Origin: Takakia lepidozioides
Lineage: Eukaryota; Streptophyta; Takakiopsida; Takakiales; Takakiaceae
Direction of reading: 5' to 3'
NCBI GenBank assembly: GCA_030704615.1
Contig: CM060731.1
Location: 55,600,221 to 55,660,220, forward strand
DNA: 60,000 nucleotides
The position numbers were made by a program, and so were the translations under genes. The notes under the pieces were generated by a model. The model had not been told where the DNA came from and made no database searches. It worked only from the letters and a program-made list of their open reading frames with translations. Position 1 is the first letter of the stretch. Every line of letters begins with the position of its first letter. Below are positions 42,001 to 53,539 of the stretch, one piece after another.

Positions 42001-44223
42001 TCTCGTTGGATGCCCGTGGTACCTGGACATGTCTGGCGGTATTGTTGACGAGTCTGAGAAAGATCTGCACGCCTTGGCAGAAGAGAAGAGAAAGGAAAGA
42101 CGTGTCCCTGCTGGGCCAAAGTCGGCAAAGGAATCTGCTGCTCTGGAAGAATCCAGAAAGGCAGCTGAGATGGCACAAAAGACGGTGGATGCAGCTGTGC
42201 AGGCCCAACAGAAGGGGTCGAAGAAGAGGACTCGCCAGCAAGGAGCAGCTGTTGTGACACCCGCCAAAACGAAGAAGCAGAAACAGCCTGTTCAGGAAGA
42301 GGGTGAGGAAGAGGACTCCGATGGAGACTTTGCAACCAGCCCACCCCCCAAACGCAGGCTGCCTCCCCTGTGCCCACCGTTGTCACGAGAGGCACGAGAA
42401 CTGGCTCGGCAAAGAAGGCACTCTTCAACCCCCCAGGGGGGCACCCTTTCGAGCCGGTGGAAATGAAGAGGCCGAAAGTGGCTCCCGAAACAGTAGTCCA
42501 GTGTGTAAATGAGAGTTTCTTGGCGGCTTTGGATGGACGGGCAGCCAAGTTGGCATACATGAAGACCATGGAGGGTCTGAAGGGCAGAGCACTGAAGAAG
42601 GCGACTGCCGAAGAGCCTTCCGACACCCCAGGATTTCAGAATATGGTCTCGTTCTTTGAGAGGGTGTGTGCAGACAAGGATTGTAGGAGGGGCGGAAATG
42701 CCACCGAGTGGTCTTGCGATATGATCATCTTGGATATTCCGGACGGAGAGCCTGTGGAAGGACTGCAAGCTTTGCCATCTTGGAACAGGTACTCGGAGGA
42801 CTTTTGGAAGAAAGGATTCGGGCTTGCCCGCATGGTGTTGGACGACAGAGGCTGTGTGGTTGTCCTGGCGAGCAGAGGAAAAAACACTCAGACAGGAATT
42901 GCGAAGTGGACCCGCAAGAGCGCCGTCCCGATTCTGAAAAAGAAGTGGACGTGCATCAACACACTGGGCCTTCGGTCGGAAGGGAAGAAGGTGATTACGA
43001 CACTGGCACTCGTCCATTCATTTGCTTGGGTGTTTTCAAATGCGGTGCCGCATTCGGTTTCTAATCGTTTTCCCCCTGTGTATGCAGACGAAGCAGTTCG
43101 ATGCATACTGCTTTGTGAAGGAGAACTCCACCTTTGCTTTCCGGAAGGAGGGAGGAAAGGTTGACCCGAACTGCGACCCACTCGATTACGACGTTCTGTT
43201 CAACAACGTTCCCAAGGAACTTCTCCCTCATAGCCTCACTTCAACGGAACCCCTGCGGTACTCACGGACTCGGAGCCCTGCCTTCATTCAGACAATTATG
43301 GAGACATGCACAGACGTGGAGGGCACAGTGCTCGACCTCATCTGTGGGACAGGTATGCAGAATCTTGATCTATGCTGTTCTGCAAATTCTCGTTAGGATG
43401 TAGTTCGCAACATCTGAAGCGCCATGTGGTAATGTGTGGATGGCATTGTAACAGGTGCCTCAATGTGGGCTGGGCGGTTTTCCGACCGGCACCTCTTTGC
43501 CTACGAGGAGGATTCATCCGTGTGGGGATCCCATCTGGAGGGGCTGCAACGGAATGTGAAGGCTCCCGACAGAGCGGAAGTCTCCTCGGATTCGTCGGAG
43601 TCCGAGGAAGACACAGTGGACATTGATGCGGAGGAGAACCCGGAATACGAGTGAGTGCAAACATTGTAAGTTTGCAAAGCCTTCTGGGTCATTTATGTCA
43701 AACGAATTTCCCGACTGTGGTTCTCATTAGTCTCGTTGATGATTGTCATGTGCAGGATTGCAGGGTCCGGGTCGAAACATGTAGGGCCTACACTTCCTGC
43801 CAGGAAGAATGTCCCGTTCTTTGCGAGGGCCGATTCATGACGAGCCCGGTGAGGGACTACTCCCTTCCTAGTTATGCAGCTAAACTCGCAAATACAGCGA
43901 TTAGAAGAAGTGAGAATCCCAGTAAAGTAGAGCAGATTTTGGAGAGGGCTAGGGAGGACAGAAGGATAAGGAAAGAGTTGGCAGCAGCTCAGACAGGTAG
44001 ACGGGTACGAAAGTACATATGTGATTCAGCGGATGAGAGCGACGCAGACAGGGAGGAAGACGACCCAACGGAGGTGAGATGGACAGTTCCGCAAGGGGAA
44101 GATGGGATTTTCGAAAGCCTGGCCAACGAGCAGTCCGCTGGAGATGAGAGAGGCACTGAGGGGGTGGAGGAGGAGCAGGACAGTCTAGAACAGGATGAGG
44201 ATTCGGATGATTTTCAAGATTAA
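39017..44223 (+). pseudogene. ParB-like/methyltransferase-like gene, unit copy 2
   Basis: Exons: 39017-39187, 39291-40539, 40652-40840, 40941-41225, 41279-41425, 41509-41767, 41873-43029, 43088-43352, 43455-43650, 43756-44223. All borders follow GT-AG. Lesions differ from copy 1: a lost base near 39560 leading to a stop at 39621-39623, a CGA-to-TGA stop at 40193-40195 just before the ParB-like segment, indels in exons 3, 6, 7 (near 42350) and 10 (near 43834). Exons 1, 4, 5, 8 and 9 are clean; exon 8 ends LDLICGTG and exon 9 has the proper ACAG acceptor. The ParB-like motif (DGNHRLLAWWEY) is at about 40390-40425, and DIPDG near 42735. Confidence 0.65.
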
Positions 44224-44268
44224 TAGAATTTTAATGAAGTCTCTGTAAATGTAAATTCTCTTCCAGAG

Positions 44269-44276
44269 TATATAAA
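44269..44276 (+). promoter_or_regulatory. TATA box, copy 2
   Basis: TATATAAA in the same position relative to the gene stop and palindrome cluster as in copy 1. Confidence 0.5.
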
Positions 44277-44359
44277 GGAAATTCTGCCCGACATTCGTGA
44301 CCCCTCTCCAGTGTGCATTCCAGCCACACAATCGCCCAAACCACGACGCTCCAAAATCG

Positions 44360-45155
44360 AAATGGGGCACCGCATTTCCAAAATTTTGGGGAACTCTAAG
44401 AACCTCTTTTGAAATGCGGCACCGCATTTCCAAAACAGGGGAGGGACTAAATTTTCCATTTCAATGTTGGCATAGTAAAAAGTAATCTGAATTGGAAATG
44501 CGGTGCCGCATTTCCAAAATTTCCTTTGTCCACACGCCAGTTTTGGCCTCTCCCACTCATTGCATGGATGCCACCACGCTTACAGAGGTCGAACAACGAG
44601 GTCGAACAAGGAGGTCGACATGGCGGGATTGAAAATGCGGTGCCGCATTTCATATTGGGGATGGTCGTTGTTCGAACTGCAGGCCCATCAGCAAAAATTG
44701 GCACCGCATTCCATTGTTAAAAAAAAGTCGATGACGGACATGGAAATGCGGCGCCGCATTTCCAGAACGGACATCGCAATTTGTCCATTTGCAGACCCTC
44801 TCTCGGAAATGCGGTAACGCATTCCATCGCGCTGGTCGGAAATGTCACACTTTTCGAAGTGTTGTACGGAAATGCGGCACCGCATTCCCTTGTCCAAAAA
44901 GAAGTTTCCATTGCCAAGCTGGAAATGCGTCGCCGCATTTGCAATGCCAACCTCGTTTTCTGATCAATTTATAGACCCGTGTTGGTATTTCGTGTACCTG
45001 GACGGAAATGATGCACCGCATTTTCTTGTCCCACATGGAAATGCATGCCGCATTTCGGTCCCGACATGGAAATGCGGCGCCGCATTTCGGTGCCGACATG
45101 GAAATGCGGCCCGCATTTCGATGGCGACATGGAAATGCGGTGCCACATTTCGATG
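44360..45155. repeat. Palindrome cluster, unit copy 2
   Basis: Array-type palindromes as in copy 1, plus a compact run at its right end: cores starting at 45006, 45039, 45070, 45102 and 45133, spaced 31-33 bp and joined by GACATGG-type linkers. Copy 1 has fewer units in this run. No coding content. Confidence 0.9.
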
Positions 45156-45166
45156 TCCGACATGGC

Positions 45167-45222
45167 GTTACTCTGGTATATTCTTGACACATGACTCACA
45201 TACCGGTTACTCTGCTATATTC
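45167..45222 (+). repeat. Two 17-bp direct repeats, copy 2
   Basis: GTTACTCTGGTATATTC at 45167-45183 and a one-mismatch copy at 45206-45222, with the same 39-bp period as in copy 1. Confidence 0.8.
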
Positions 45223-45333
45223 ATCCGGACAGACACATTGTAGAAATGAGACATCAAATTGTAAACAGTGGGCCAATTCCGACAGTTATTCAACACAATG
45301 AAGCACAATCATACAGAAGTGAGGTACGATGGG

Positions 45334-45339
45334 TTTATT
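45334..45339 (-). terminator. Polyadenylation signal for U2
   Basis: AATAAA on the minus strand in the context GATCAATAAA, about 70 bp past the U2 stop; the same context follows the U1 stop. Confidence 0.55.
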
Positions 45340-45408
45340 GATCGGACACGATGTCTCACATTTACCAACTGCAGACAAAACTAAGCCCTTCCTCCTTCTA
45401 CATGGGCT

Positions 45409-46110
45409 TCACCAAGTCGACGGAACTTCGATACCCCTCAAAACAAGCTCATCACTGCTGCGGCACCTCGAGGTAAACTGCAATTCGGTCGTTCTGCTGC
45501 CCTTGCTGGAGCCGACGACAATGTCATGTCCATCAATGATACCACCATCATACATTGACAAGGTCACTGTGGGCCTCATGTGCCCGTGCGATTCGTCTTC
45601 GCAACGCAGCCGAATGTCTCCATACACTGGAAGAGCGGAGTGATCTGCACGTATATAGTTTTCCCCGGTGCCGTCCTCCCTGGTCCACTGGCAGCAGTTC
45701 CAGCGCCAAAGCGAGGCCGTGCGTGATCTATCCGGCATCCCTTTCCAGCTTGGTATATCGAGGTCAACAATTTTCAGGACCCACGGACCGCATTGACCCT
45801 CGCCCTCACCTCGCTCAAAGCGGTAATAGCCCTCCAGATACTCCATTGCGCGCAAAGACTCTTGCTTGATTCCAGCAGCGTCTGTGAAAACAGAGAGCCA
45901 GACAATGATGTCTCCTGATTCTGGTTTGAACATAGCATAATCGTGGCCATGATAAGGGCAGTCGGCTGGATTTCGGCGGCACGGCATCCTTGAAAAAGAG
46001 TAGCGGAGTACGCTCAATGACAGCAGCTCCCGGATGGAGGAGGAGCAGCGCGGTGGCTGGAAAAAGTTCAAGCTAACGCTGCAATTCCTCACAAACACTC
46101 CAGGGCACAT
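45409..46110 (-). CDS. Unknown gene U2 (paralogue of U1)
   Basis: 233 codons on the minus strand, intact. It shares with U1 the motifs MPCRRNPADCPYHG, SGDIIVWL, AMEYLEGYYRFERG, RWNCCQWT, PVYGDI, MYDGGIIDGHDIVV and ELVLRGIEVPST, so the two are clear paralogues, perhaps near 40 percent identical by eye. U1 and U2 are transcribed away from each other, with starts 226 bp apart. The family is not one I recognise; conserved Cys and Trp residues suggest a compact fold. Copies 1 and 3 keep only the first codons. Confidence 0.7.
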   Translation of the reverse strand: MCPGVFVRNCSVSLNFFQPPRCSSSIRELLSLSVLRYSFSRMPCRRNPADCPYHGHDYAMFKPESGDIIVWLSVFTDAAGIKQESLRAMEYLEGYYRFERGEGEGQCGPWVLKIVDLDIPSWKGMPDRSRTASLWRWNCCQWTREDGTGENYIRADHSALPVYGDIRLRCEDESHGHMRPTVTLSMYDGGIIDGHDIVVGSSKGSRTTELQFTSRCRSSDELVLRGIEVPSTW

Positions 46111-46336
46111 TTAAATTTCCCCCCTACAGGATCCTGGACCGATGAAGATTGGCTGCTGCATGAATGTAGCCGTTTCAGTTTCCTACCCTGCCATGCAAAC
46201 TATGGGCAGTCACTGCCAGGTGGGCCGATAGCCACTGGACACGACGAAGTCCATCCCCTCTTCGATGTAAATGCGGCGCCGAATTTCCATCCGGGGGGAT
46301 GGACTTCGGTGGCAGATCTCAAACTATAACTTGTTG
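46111..46336. promoter_or_regulatory. Divergent intergenic region U2-U1
   Basis: Separates the two start codons. Holds an A/T-rich TTTAAATTT next to the U2 start, a perfect 14-bp inverted repeat (46245-46258 and 46295-46308) and a decayed palindrome (46269-46288) in its loop. Probably a shared promoter. Confidence 0.5.
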
Positions 46337-47101
46337 ATGAGAAAGATGTATGGCTTCATCCACCGCTGGCGTGATGAACACGTTCCACCTCCGTCGGTGG
46401 GTACGTGTGACCCAGATGCTCCATTATTGGAGGCCGGACTGCTCTTCCGCTTCGTATCATTTCCAAAATCTAAGGGCTTCGTAGCTGTCCGCAAGGTCAT
46501 CGGCATCCAAGTCGTCCTCAGGTCCTCCTTTGCAAGGATGCCGTGCTTCCGGAACCGGGACGACTGCCCCTTTGGAGGCATCGATTATGCAATGTATTCG
46601 GCCACATCGGGAGACATTGTTATCTGGTACACAGATTACACAGAAGATACTGGTTCGATTGTGGAAACATTGGTGGCTTTTGAGTATATCGTAGGCCACT
46701 ACGCCTTCGAGCGGGGTGACGATCTTGGTTTGAGGAGTCCGTGGCTCCTGCGCATCCTCGATTCCGATTTTCCCAGCTACGACGGTCACCCATGCAGAAG
46801 AAGGCGCACTGCTATGCTGTTGCGGTGGAACTGCTGCCACTGGACGTGGGTGGACTCCATCGGAGAGACCTATTCTCCTCGAGGAGTGCGCTCCTCTTCT
46901 CCATTGTATGGGGACATTCGCATTGGTGTGGACGACGAAAACGTGAAGATTTCCATATTCGATGGTGGTATGATTGAAGGGCAGGACATTGTGGTGAACA
47001 TCACTAGGGGCGGTACAACGGCTGCAATCGACTTTACATGGAGGAGCCCCATGACTCATGAGCTAGTTCTGAGAGCAGTCGAAGTCCCATTGACAACGTG
47101 A
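46337..47101 (+). CDS. Unknown gene U1, copy 2
   Basis: 254 codons, intact, nearly identical to 8158-8928 apart from a 6-bp deletion (the copy 1 stretch VICIQVV becomes GIQVV) and point changes. The frame is also open upstream to 46271 through the palindrome, but the ATG at 46337 matches copy 1. The RWNCCHWTWVD motif is conserved. AATAAA follows at about 47184. Confidence 0.7.
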   Translation: MRKMYGFIHRWRDEHVPPPSVGTCDPDAPLLEAGLLFRFVSFPKSKGFVAVRKVIGIQVVLRSSFARMPCFRNRDDCPFGGIDYAMYSATSGDIVIWYTDYTEDTGSIVETLVAFEYIVGHYAFERGDDLGLRSPWLLRILDSDFPSYDGHPCRRRRTAMLLRWNCCHWTWVDSIGETYSPRGVRSSSPLYGDIRIGVDDENVKISIFDGGMIEGQDIVVNITRGGTTAAIDFTWRSPMTHELVLRAVEVPLTT

Positions 47102-47564
47102 CTTGTATTCAGTAGGCACAGGGCTCAAGATTTGAGGGCACAATCAGCACAGTAGACGTGCTTCAAATGCAATTCATGTGGATCAATAAAAACCTCATTG
47201 TGCCCTCTTTTTATTCTATTCTGTGTCCATCGTTCCGAGAATGCGTCATTGCTCATTTCGTTTGGGATTGGGAGTGTGGGTGATTTTGCAAATGGCTGGT
47301 AGGCTGAAATGGGCCCCCATTGTACAGAGCAGTACCACCCTACCATTCGCGAAACATTGCCTTTCAATATATAATTCTAAATAACATTGTCGAACCTCCT
47401 TCATCGGGAGGTCCTTCTCCCCCTATGACCGTGGCACCCTAAACCCTATTCCCGCGGACACTCATTTCTGGAAAATAGTGCTGCTCATGTTTTTTTTCCA
47501 CACTTACGACTCTGCTCATGGCTCATGCCGCTCATGGCTCATGGCTCATGAAATAGCAGCCCCC
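47102..47564 (+). repeat. 3' region and right terminus of unit copy 2
   Basis: No gene. Contains the U1 polyadenylation region, telomere-like CCCTAAACCCTA (47437-47448), GCTCATG repeats and the end CTCATGAAATAGCAGCCCCC at about 47545-47564. Gypsy LTR sequence (minus strand) follows at once. Confidence 0.75.
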
Positions 47565-47862
47565 GTGACAGCTGTGTCAAGCTGTGACTGGCTGTGTGAA
47601 ACTGTGACGGGCTGTGACTGGCTGTGCGACTGTGTTTGGCTGTGTCGGGCTGTGACTGGTGTGTCGACTGTGGACGGGCTGTGTTGGCTGTGTCGGCTGT
47701 GACGACCGTGACGGGCTGTGTTGGCTGTGACGGACTGTGTAACCCCCCTCTACAGTACGCTGCTGTCACCCCTAAGGTTCCTGTTGGTCTCAGTCTGTGC
47801 AAAAATTAAGGGTACCCTACAGATCCCGTATAAGTGTCTAAGTCCCAGACAGTCCTCTAACA
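47565..47862 (-). repeat. Gypsy LTR fragment
   Basis: Minus-strand LTR beginning at 47862 and cut at 47565 within its CACAGC-type tract by the terminus of unit copy 2. Confidence 0.8.
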
Positions 47863-49587
47863 CTGTTGTATCCTCTAACTCTTGCTGTAATTTGAGAGTG
47901 ACCTCCTCATCGACCTTGTTTGCACACTCAGTGGCAAGTCGAGCCTCAAACTCCTTCCTGAGTTCCTCCCTCAAAGCTGCCAATTGGGTAGTTGGAACAT
48001 GGGATTTGACATAAGTGCCCAACAAATTAAGTGTCCTGCTTATGGAACTCATAAGCATGGCCTGTTGAGGGTCATCATCGTGAGCTTGCTGCTGTTCTCC
48101 CTGATCCTCAACAGTGTGATGCCTCACGAACCATTCAGGCCATTGCCCTACCAGATTTTCTTCCTGAACCACCTCATCCACCACAGGTGCTGCAGTGTCT
48201 TGATATTCTTCCCCTTGTACCTCCATCACAAGTGTGGTTATTACCTGCACAGCAGGGTTTCCCTTGGACACTCGCTGCACCTCTGGAATCATTGTTTCCC
48301 TTATCAAGCCAGAATTTTCATAGAGAAGGTCACCCTTCTCAATTTCGGCCACGACCTGCTCTGTAGTGGGAATGTCTAATCTTTCTCCTTCCTGAGCAAT
48401 TGGGGTTGATGTCACATCATATACTAACTGTGGAACCTCTAAAACAACAGAGTCATTTGGTTGTGGTGGCTGTGACATCGAAGTGACTTCCTCCTCCCTC
48501 TCTGAAGGCCCTGCTTCCAATAATAGCAGCTCTCTGTGCTGCCGTGCCCCTTCCTGCACAAGAGTTTGGGAACATTATCATGCGGTTTCCGTGAAGCCAG
48601 TGGATCCGCCACTACAGTCTTTCCCCGCCTCTGTCTCTTAGACTGGGGTTGCACTGCCAGTCCACCCTCACTGTGTGAAGAGCCTTGCTCTTCAATTGCA
48701 GTGGTTTCTGTTTCAAACACTCCCATCTCCTTTCTTTCCCGAGTATCAAGTATGCAAGAATCAAGAATTATTTGAGCAATGATTGGACCAGACACAACGA
48801 TCGGAGACTTTGCAGTAGTGCCCTGTAACCTCTTCATCTCGTCCACCAAGCCGTTGTACATTAACTCCGCCCAAGCGACATCCTCTCCCCTCAAAGCTTT
48901 CAGGATCTCCTCTGTGAAGGACCTGCTCAAATACTGTTGGTTCTGTTTCATGGCAAACAGAACGTTCAAGATTTGGCCAACCTCCCTAAGCCCTGGGTAC
49001 TCGGCTTTGGTACAAGCAAAACCTTGAGTTTTAAAGAAACTCCCTTCTTGGAACAAATTCCCTATCTGCAATCTTGCCCTGTGCTCATCCACCTCCACAT
49101 GTCCTGATGGCAAATCAAATAGTTGCTGCAGGTACTGGGGAGTAATTTATATATCTACTCCCCTCACCTGAGTAACTCCTGTCCGAGGCTCAAAGTTTTG
49201 AAGGAATTGTATCATGAACTGCCGATGATGCAACGACCAGTCCTTGCGTAACAATCCCTCCAAACGCAGCTCCTTCAGTAGCTGCACCGCCTGTGGTGCA
49301 GCGATCGTTTGCTTCTGTAAGATTGTGGTGCTTTTCACCCTGCTATCTTCCATTCCTCTCACTCTCTTCATTCTGGACAAACAGAAAGGTTTTGGCTGTA
49401 ACAATTGAAGAAATGCCTGCAGGGCACAAAGCATAAACGTATGGTTGCCACAAAATGATATGGGTAATTTCTTGTAAGCCTGCGGGGCTTGCAAGCATCG
49501 ATTAAGAGAAAAGATACTCTCTGTTCTTCTATCTTCGTGCCACTGCGTAAGTAGTATCGCGAGCGTATAGTCTGTTAGTTCCTCCAT
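47863..49587 (-). pseudogene. ORF-X, minus-strand copy (truncated)
   Basis: Starts MEELTDYTLAILLTQW at 49587. More diverged from the other three copies, so perhaps a different subfamily. A TAA at 49147-49149 and a frame shift near 48573 break it. It ends at about 47863 in the coiled-coil part, where the LTR start follows. Confidence 0.75.
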
Positions 49588-50035
49588 AGATTCAAAGCTA
49601 TAGCATTGATGGTCTGTCCCGTCGAGACGCCCGTTACTTGGAACGATACCGACTCTTGCGCTTAAAATCCCTCCAATTTCTTGATCCTGCTTCTGGCTTA
49701 TGATTGGCTGTAACTGCTGTGACTGGATTTTAGATTTAATTTCCTTCCATAGATTTTCCACTCTGGACTGTCCACTAGGATAGCACATGTGACATGGATT
49801 TCGCTTTTTGGTACTTCTAAAGGGTTTCGTTACCCTTTCCCCGTATGCATTAATGGGCCCATAATAAGTTAATGTGTCGGGTAGATACTTTGACGGCCAA
49901 TTTTGTCTTCTTCCTTGATGACACTTGCCTTTGCAATCCATGTCCGGCTATGTGTCTCGCCCTGGCGTCCACGTGTCCATTTCTAAACGTGCCTCCGTCT
50001 ACTTTTCCGCCGGCCACTCTCCGAATGTTAACCCA

Positions 50036-50350
50036 CGTCCACCTGTCACTGATCCTATGGATTGTGTAACCCCAGTAGGCTGTGTTGAGCTGTGACAGGC
50101 TGTGTCATACTGTGGTACGTTGTGATAGGCTGTGTTGCACTGTGGTAAGCTGTGATAGGCTGTGACACGCTGTGGTAGGTTGTGATAGGCTGTGTGATAC
50201 TGTGATGGGCTATGATAGGCTGTGTCGCGCCTTGATGGGCTGTGATAGACTGTGTCGCGCCGTGATGGGTTGTGATAGGCTGTGCCACACAATGATGGGC
50301 TGTGATAGGCTATGCCACACTGTGATGGGCTGTGATAGGCTGTGTTGCGC
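50036..50350 (-). repeat. 30-bp in-frame minisatellite, minus-strand copy
   Basis: About ten units encoding (D/N)TAYHSPSRR-like decapeptides, open throughout in the integrase frame. It has more units than element 1. Confidence 0.88.
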
Positions 50351-53100
50351 CTGTACTGCCCGCCCTGGTCATATACGCTCGGCCTAGCGACAAGTGCTCC
50401 ATACTCCATTGGTATCAATGGCGCAGCCCGTGACTGCTTCTGCGTTTCAACATGCAAATCATGTTGCAATGGTTTGTCATGGATACCACTGTACCCCTTC
50501 AACTTATTGGCATTGACTCTTCACGGTTTGTAACATGGCGGTGTTGTTATCATACATCTTCTGTATGACATAAGGTCCTTTCCATGGTGATTTAAGTTTA
50601 GAAGCTTTAATCTTTCCCTTCTTCTGCAACCAGAGAACCAAATCTCCCGTCTTAAAAGTCTTTAACTTGCCTTCATCAAACTGTTCCTTTCTCTTCATCT
50701 GAATTCTGGTCATGTTATCAGCTGCATCAGCACGTACTTCTTCCACATGGTATAATTCATGTTTCCTGACCTTAATTGAATCTTGCAATTCCATTCTCTT
50801 TCCCCATTCCGTTCTCATGGTAGGTAACAGGAATTCTACTGGAAGTAAAGCTTCCATACCATAAACTAATTGGAATGGTGTATACTTAGTGGTGACTTTA
50901 TATGAAGTCCTGTATGACCACAAAGCTGTCAGCAGCTTTGTATCCCAATCCGTTCTGTTTGCATTGACTATCTTAGCCAAGATAGTACATAGTATTTTGT
51001 TGGTAGCCTCTGCCTGCCCATTACCCTGTGGGTAATATGTTGTACTCTTCCTATGCACAATCATGAACTCTTTAGTCAATAGTTCAATGGTCTCGTTAAT
51101 GAAGTGACTTCCCTGATCACTGATAAATTCCAAGGGACAGCCAAATCGTGTAAGTATGTTCTCATACAGGAACCTTGCTGTGGACTTGGCTGTGTTGTCC
51201 CTCAAGCTTTAGCTTCCACCCACTTCGTAGTATAATCAGTGGCTGTAATTATGTACCTGTTCTGTGTATTCTTGGCTGGTGGGTTAATTGGTCCAACAAA
51301 GTCTAGTCCCCATTTCTGAAATGGTTTCGTAGGCATTGTAGGATGCAAAGCCATCTTCCCAGATCTCTGCAAAGGTCCTAGCCTCTGACATTCATCACAA
51401 CTCTGACAACACTTGTGTACATCTTTGAACAAAGTAGGCCACCAGTAACCTGCAAGTAGTATCTTCCTACTGGTAGTCTCTTCTCCAAAATGACCTCCAG
51501 CCACTCCTTTATGAATTTCCTCCAAAACTTTATTTACTTCATGGTGGTACAAGCATCGTTTAAGTACTCCATCAGGTCTTAGCTTATACATTCTGCTTCC
51601 TACCATAGTATAAGGTAAAGCCTTGATAGCGATTCTCTTCCTCTGCTCCTTACCATAACTAGGTGGGCACTGACCATGAGTAAGGTAGTATCTGATTGGC
51701 CACTGCCAATCTAACCATACATCTGCACTTCCTTGCACCTCCATTACAAACAAACTCGCATCAGGTAACTGATCGTCTACTCCTGTGGCGGCCTCCTGTT
51801 GTTAGTCGTGACAAATGATCTGCCACAAGATGCAAACAGCCAGGCTTGTAAGCAACTTCGAACTCAAACTCGTGCGAGATTATTAACCACCTCGCTATCC
51901 TTCCACTTATCAAAGGTTTGTTCACCAGATATATCAGAGCCTGGTAATCCACATAAAACATAAACTTTCTTCCCAATAGGTAATGCCTGAATTTCTTGAC
52001 AGCATAAATCATTGCCAATGCTTTTCTTTCTGTTGTGCTATAGTTCCTTTCAGCACTGTTAATCAACCTGTTAGCATAGTACACAGGTGAATCTATATTT
52101 CCTGTAACATTCAGGGCTAACACCGCTCCCAACGCTTCTCCTGAGGCATCACAGTGAACATGAAATACTACATGCCAGTGAGGGTTAATCAGCACAGGTG
52201 TAGTTGTTACTGACAATGTAAGTTCCTCAAAAGCCTGTTGACATTTAGCTGTCCATGCAAACACTGCATCTTTCTTCAGAAGCTTGCTCAATGGTGCTGC
52301 TATTTGTGCATACCTTTTGACAAATCTTCTGTAATAACTGGTTTGCCCAAGGAATCTCCTTAGACTCTTAACATTTACTGGTGGTGGAGAGGCTTTAATG
52401 GCCTCTGTCTTCCTGGGATCCACAAGAAGTCCCCTCTTACACACAATGTGTCCCAGAAGCACCCCTGAGTTCACACAGAAAGTACATTTATCTGGATTCA
52501 GGCCCAAACCTCTCATCCTGCATCTGGCCAGACATAACTCCAATTTATGCAAGTGCTCATTCTTAGAGCTGTACACACTGAAATCATCCGAGAACACCTG
52601 CATGAAATCATCCAGATACTCATGAAAAGATTCACTTATCACTCTCTGAAAGGTTGCTGGTGCATTACAAAGTCCAAAGGGCATGACTTTGTATGCATAA
52701 GCACCCCAGTCTGTGATGAAAGCTGTGTTTCCCTGGTCTTCTTCTGCACTTGCACTTGATTATAACCACTGAAGCCATCCATGAATGAGTACATCTCATG
52801 GCCTGCCACAGTGTCCAATACTGCTTCTGTGAATGGCAAGGGGAATGGATCCTTCTTCGTGCAAGCATTCAACTTCTTATAGTTCACACAAACTCTTAGT
52901 TTACCATTCTTCTTGGGAACTATCACAATGGGTGACAACCAAGTTGTATACTCTATTGGGTATATAAACTTAGCCTCAGCCAACTTCTTGATCTCTTCTC
53001 CAACCTTCTGTGCATAGTTGGGATTCATTCTGTACCTTGCCTGCTTGATTGGTACTGATCCTGGTTCCAGTTCAATCTTATGCTGACAGATCTCAGGTGG
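50351..53100 (-). pseudogene. Pol, minus-strand copy
   Basis: Fragments: reverse transcriptase from PPEICQHKIELEPG (53100) with a frame shift near 52735, RT palm and RNase H (52684-51761), integrase zinc domain (51753-51202), integrase core and C-terminus (51205-50504). The catalytic motif reads VFSDDFSVYSS, with Ser in place of Leu before DD. Protease and gag are absent because the terminus of unit copy 3 replaces everything upstream. Confidence 0.88.
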
Positions 53101-53539
53101 GGGGGCTGCTATTTCATGAGCCATGAGCAGAGTCGTAAGTGTGAAAAACACATGAGCAGCACTATTTTCCGGAAATGAGTGTCCGCGGGAATAGGGTTTA
53201 GGGTGCCACGGTCATAGGGGGAGAAGGACCTCCCGATGAAGGAGGTTCGGCAATGTTATTTAGAATTATATATTGAAAGGCAATGTTTCGCGAATGGAAG
53301 GGTGGTACTGCTCTGTACAATGGGGGCCCATTTCAGCCTACCAGCCACTTGCAAAATCCACCCACACTCCCAATCCCAAACAAAATGAGCAATGACGCAT
53401 TCTCGGAACGATGGACACAGAATAGAATAAAAAGAGGGCACAATGAGGTTTTTATTGATCCACATGAATTGCATTTGAAGCACGTCTACTGTGCTGATTG
53501 TGCAATCAAATCTTTAGCCCTGTGCCTACTGAATACAAG
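53101..53539 (-). repeat. Right terminus and 3' flank of unit copy 3
   Basis: Mirror image of 9230-9391: GGGGGCTGCTATTTCATGAG, GCTCATG repeats, telomere-like TAGGGTTTAGGG (53192-53203), then the U1 3' region with AATAAA on the minus strand near 53455. No gene. Confidence 0.75.

Larger units (their letters stand above)
47565..53100 (-). mobile_element. Gypsy element on minus strand (both ends truncated, internally deleted)
   Basis: Read on the minus strand: pol from the middle of the reverse transcriptase upstream region (53100) through integrase, the coding minisatellite, ORF-X to its coiled coil, then directly the LTR start at 47862 and part of the LTR to 47565. The C-terminal half of ORF-X and the polypurine tract are missing at the 47862 junction. 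Both outer ends abut unit termini (copy 2 and copy 3). Confidence 0.88.
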
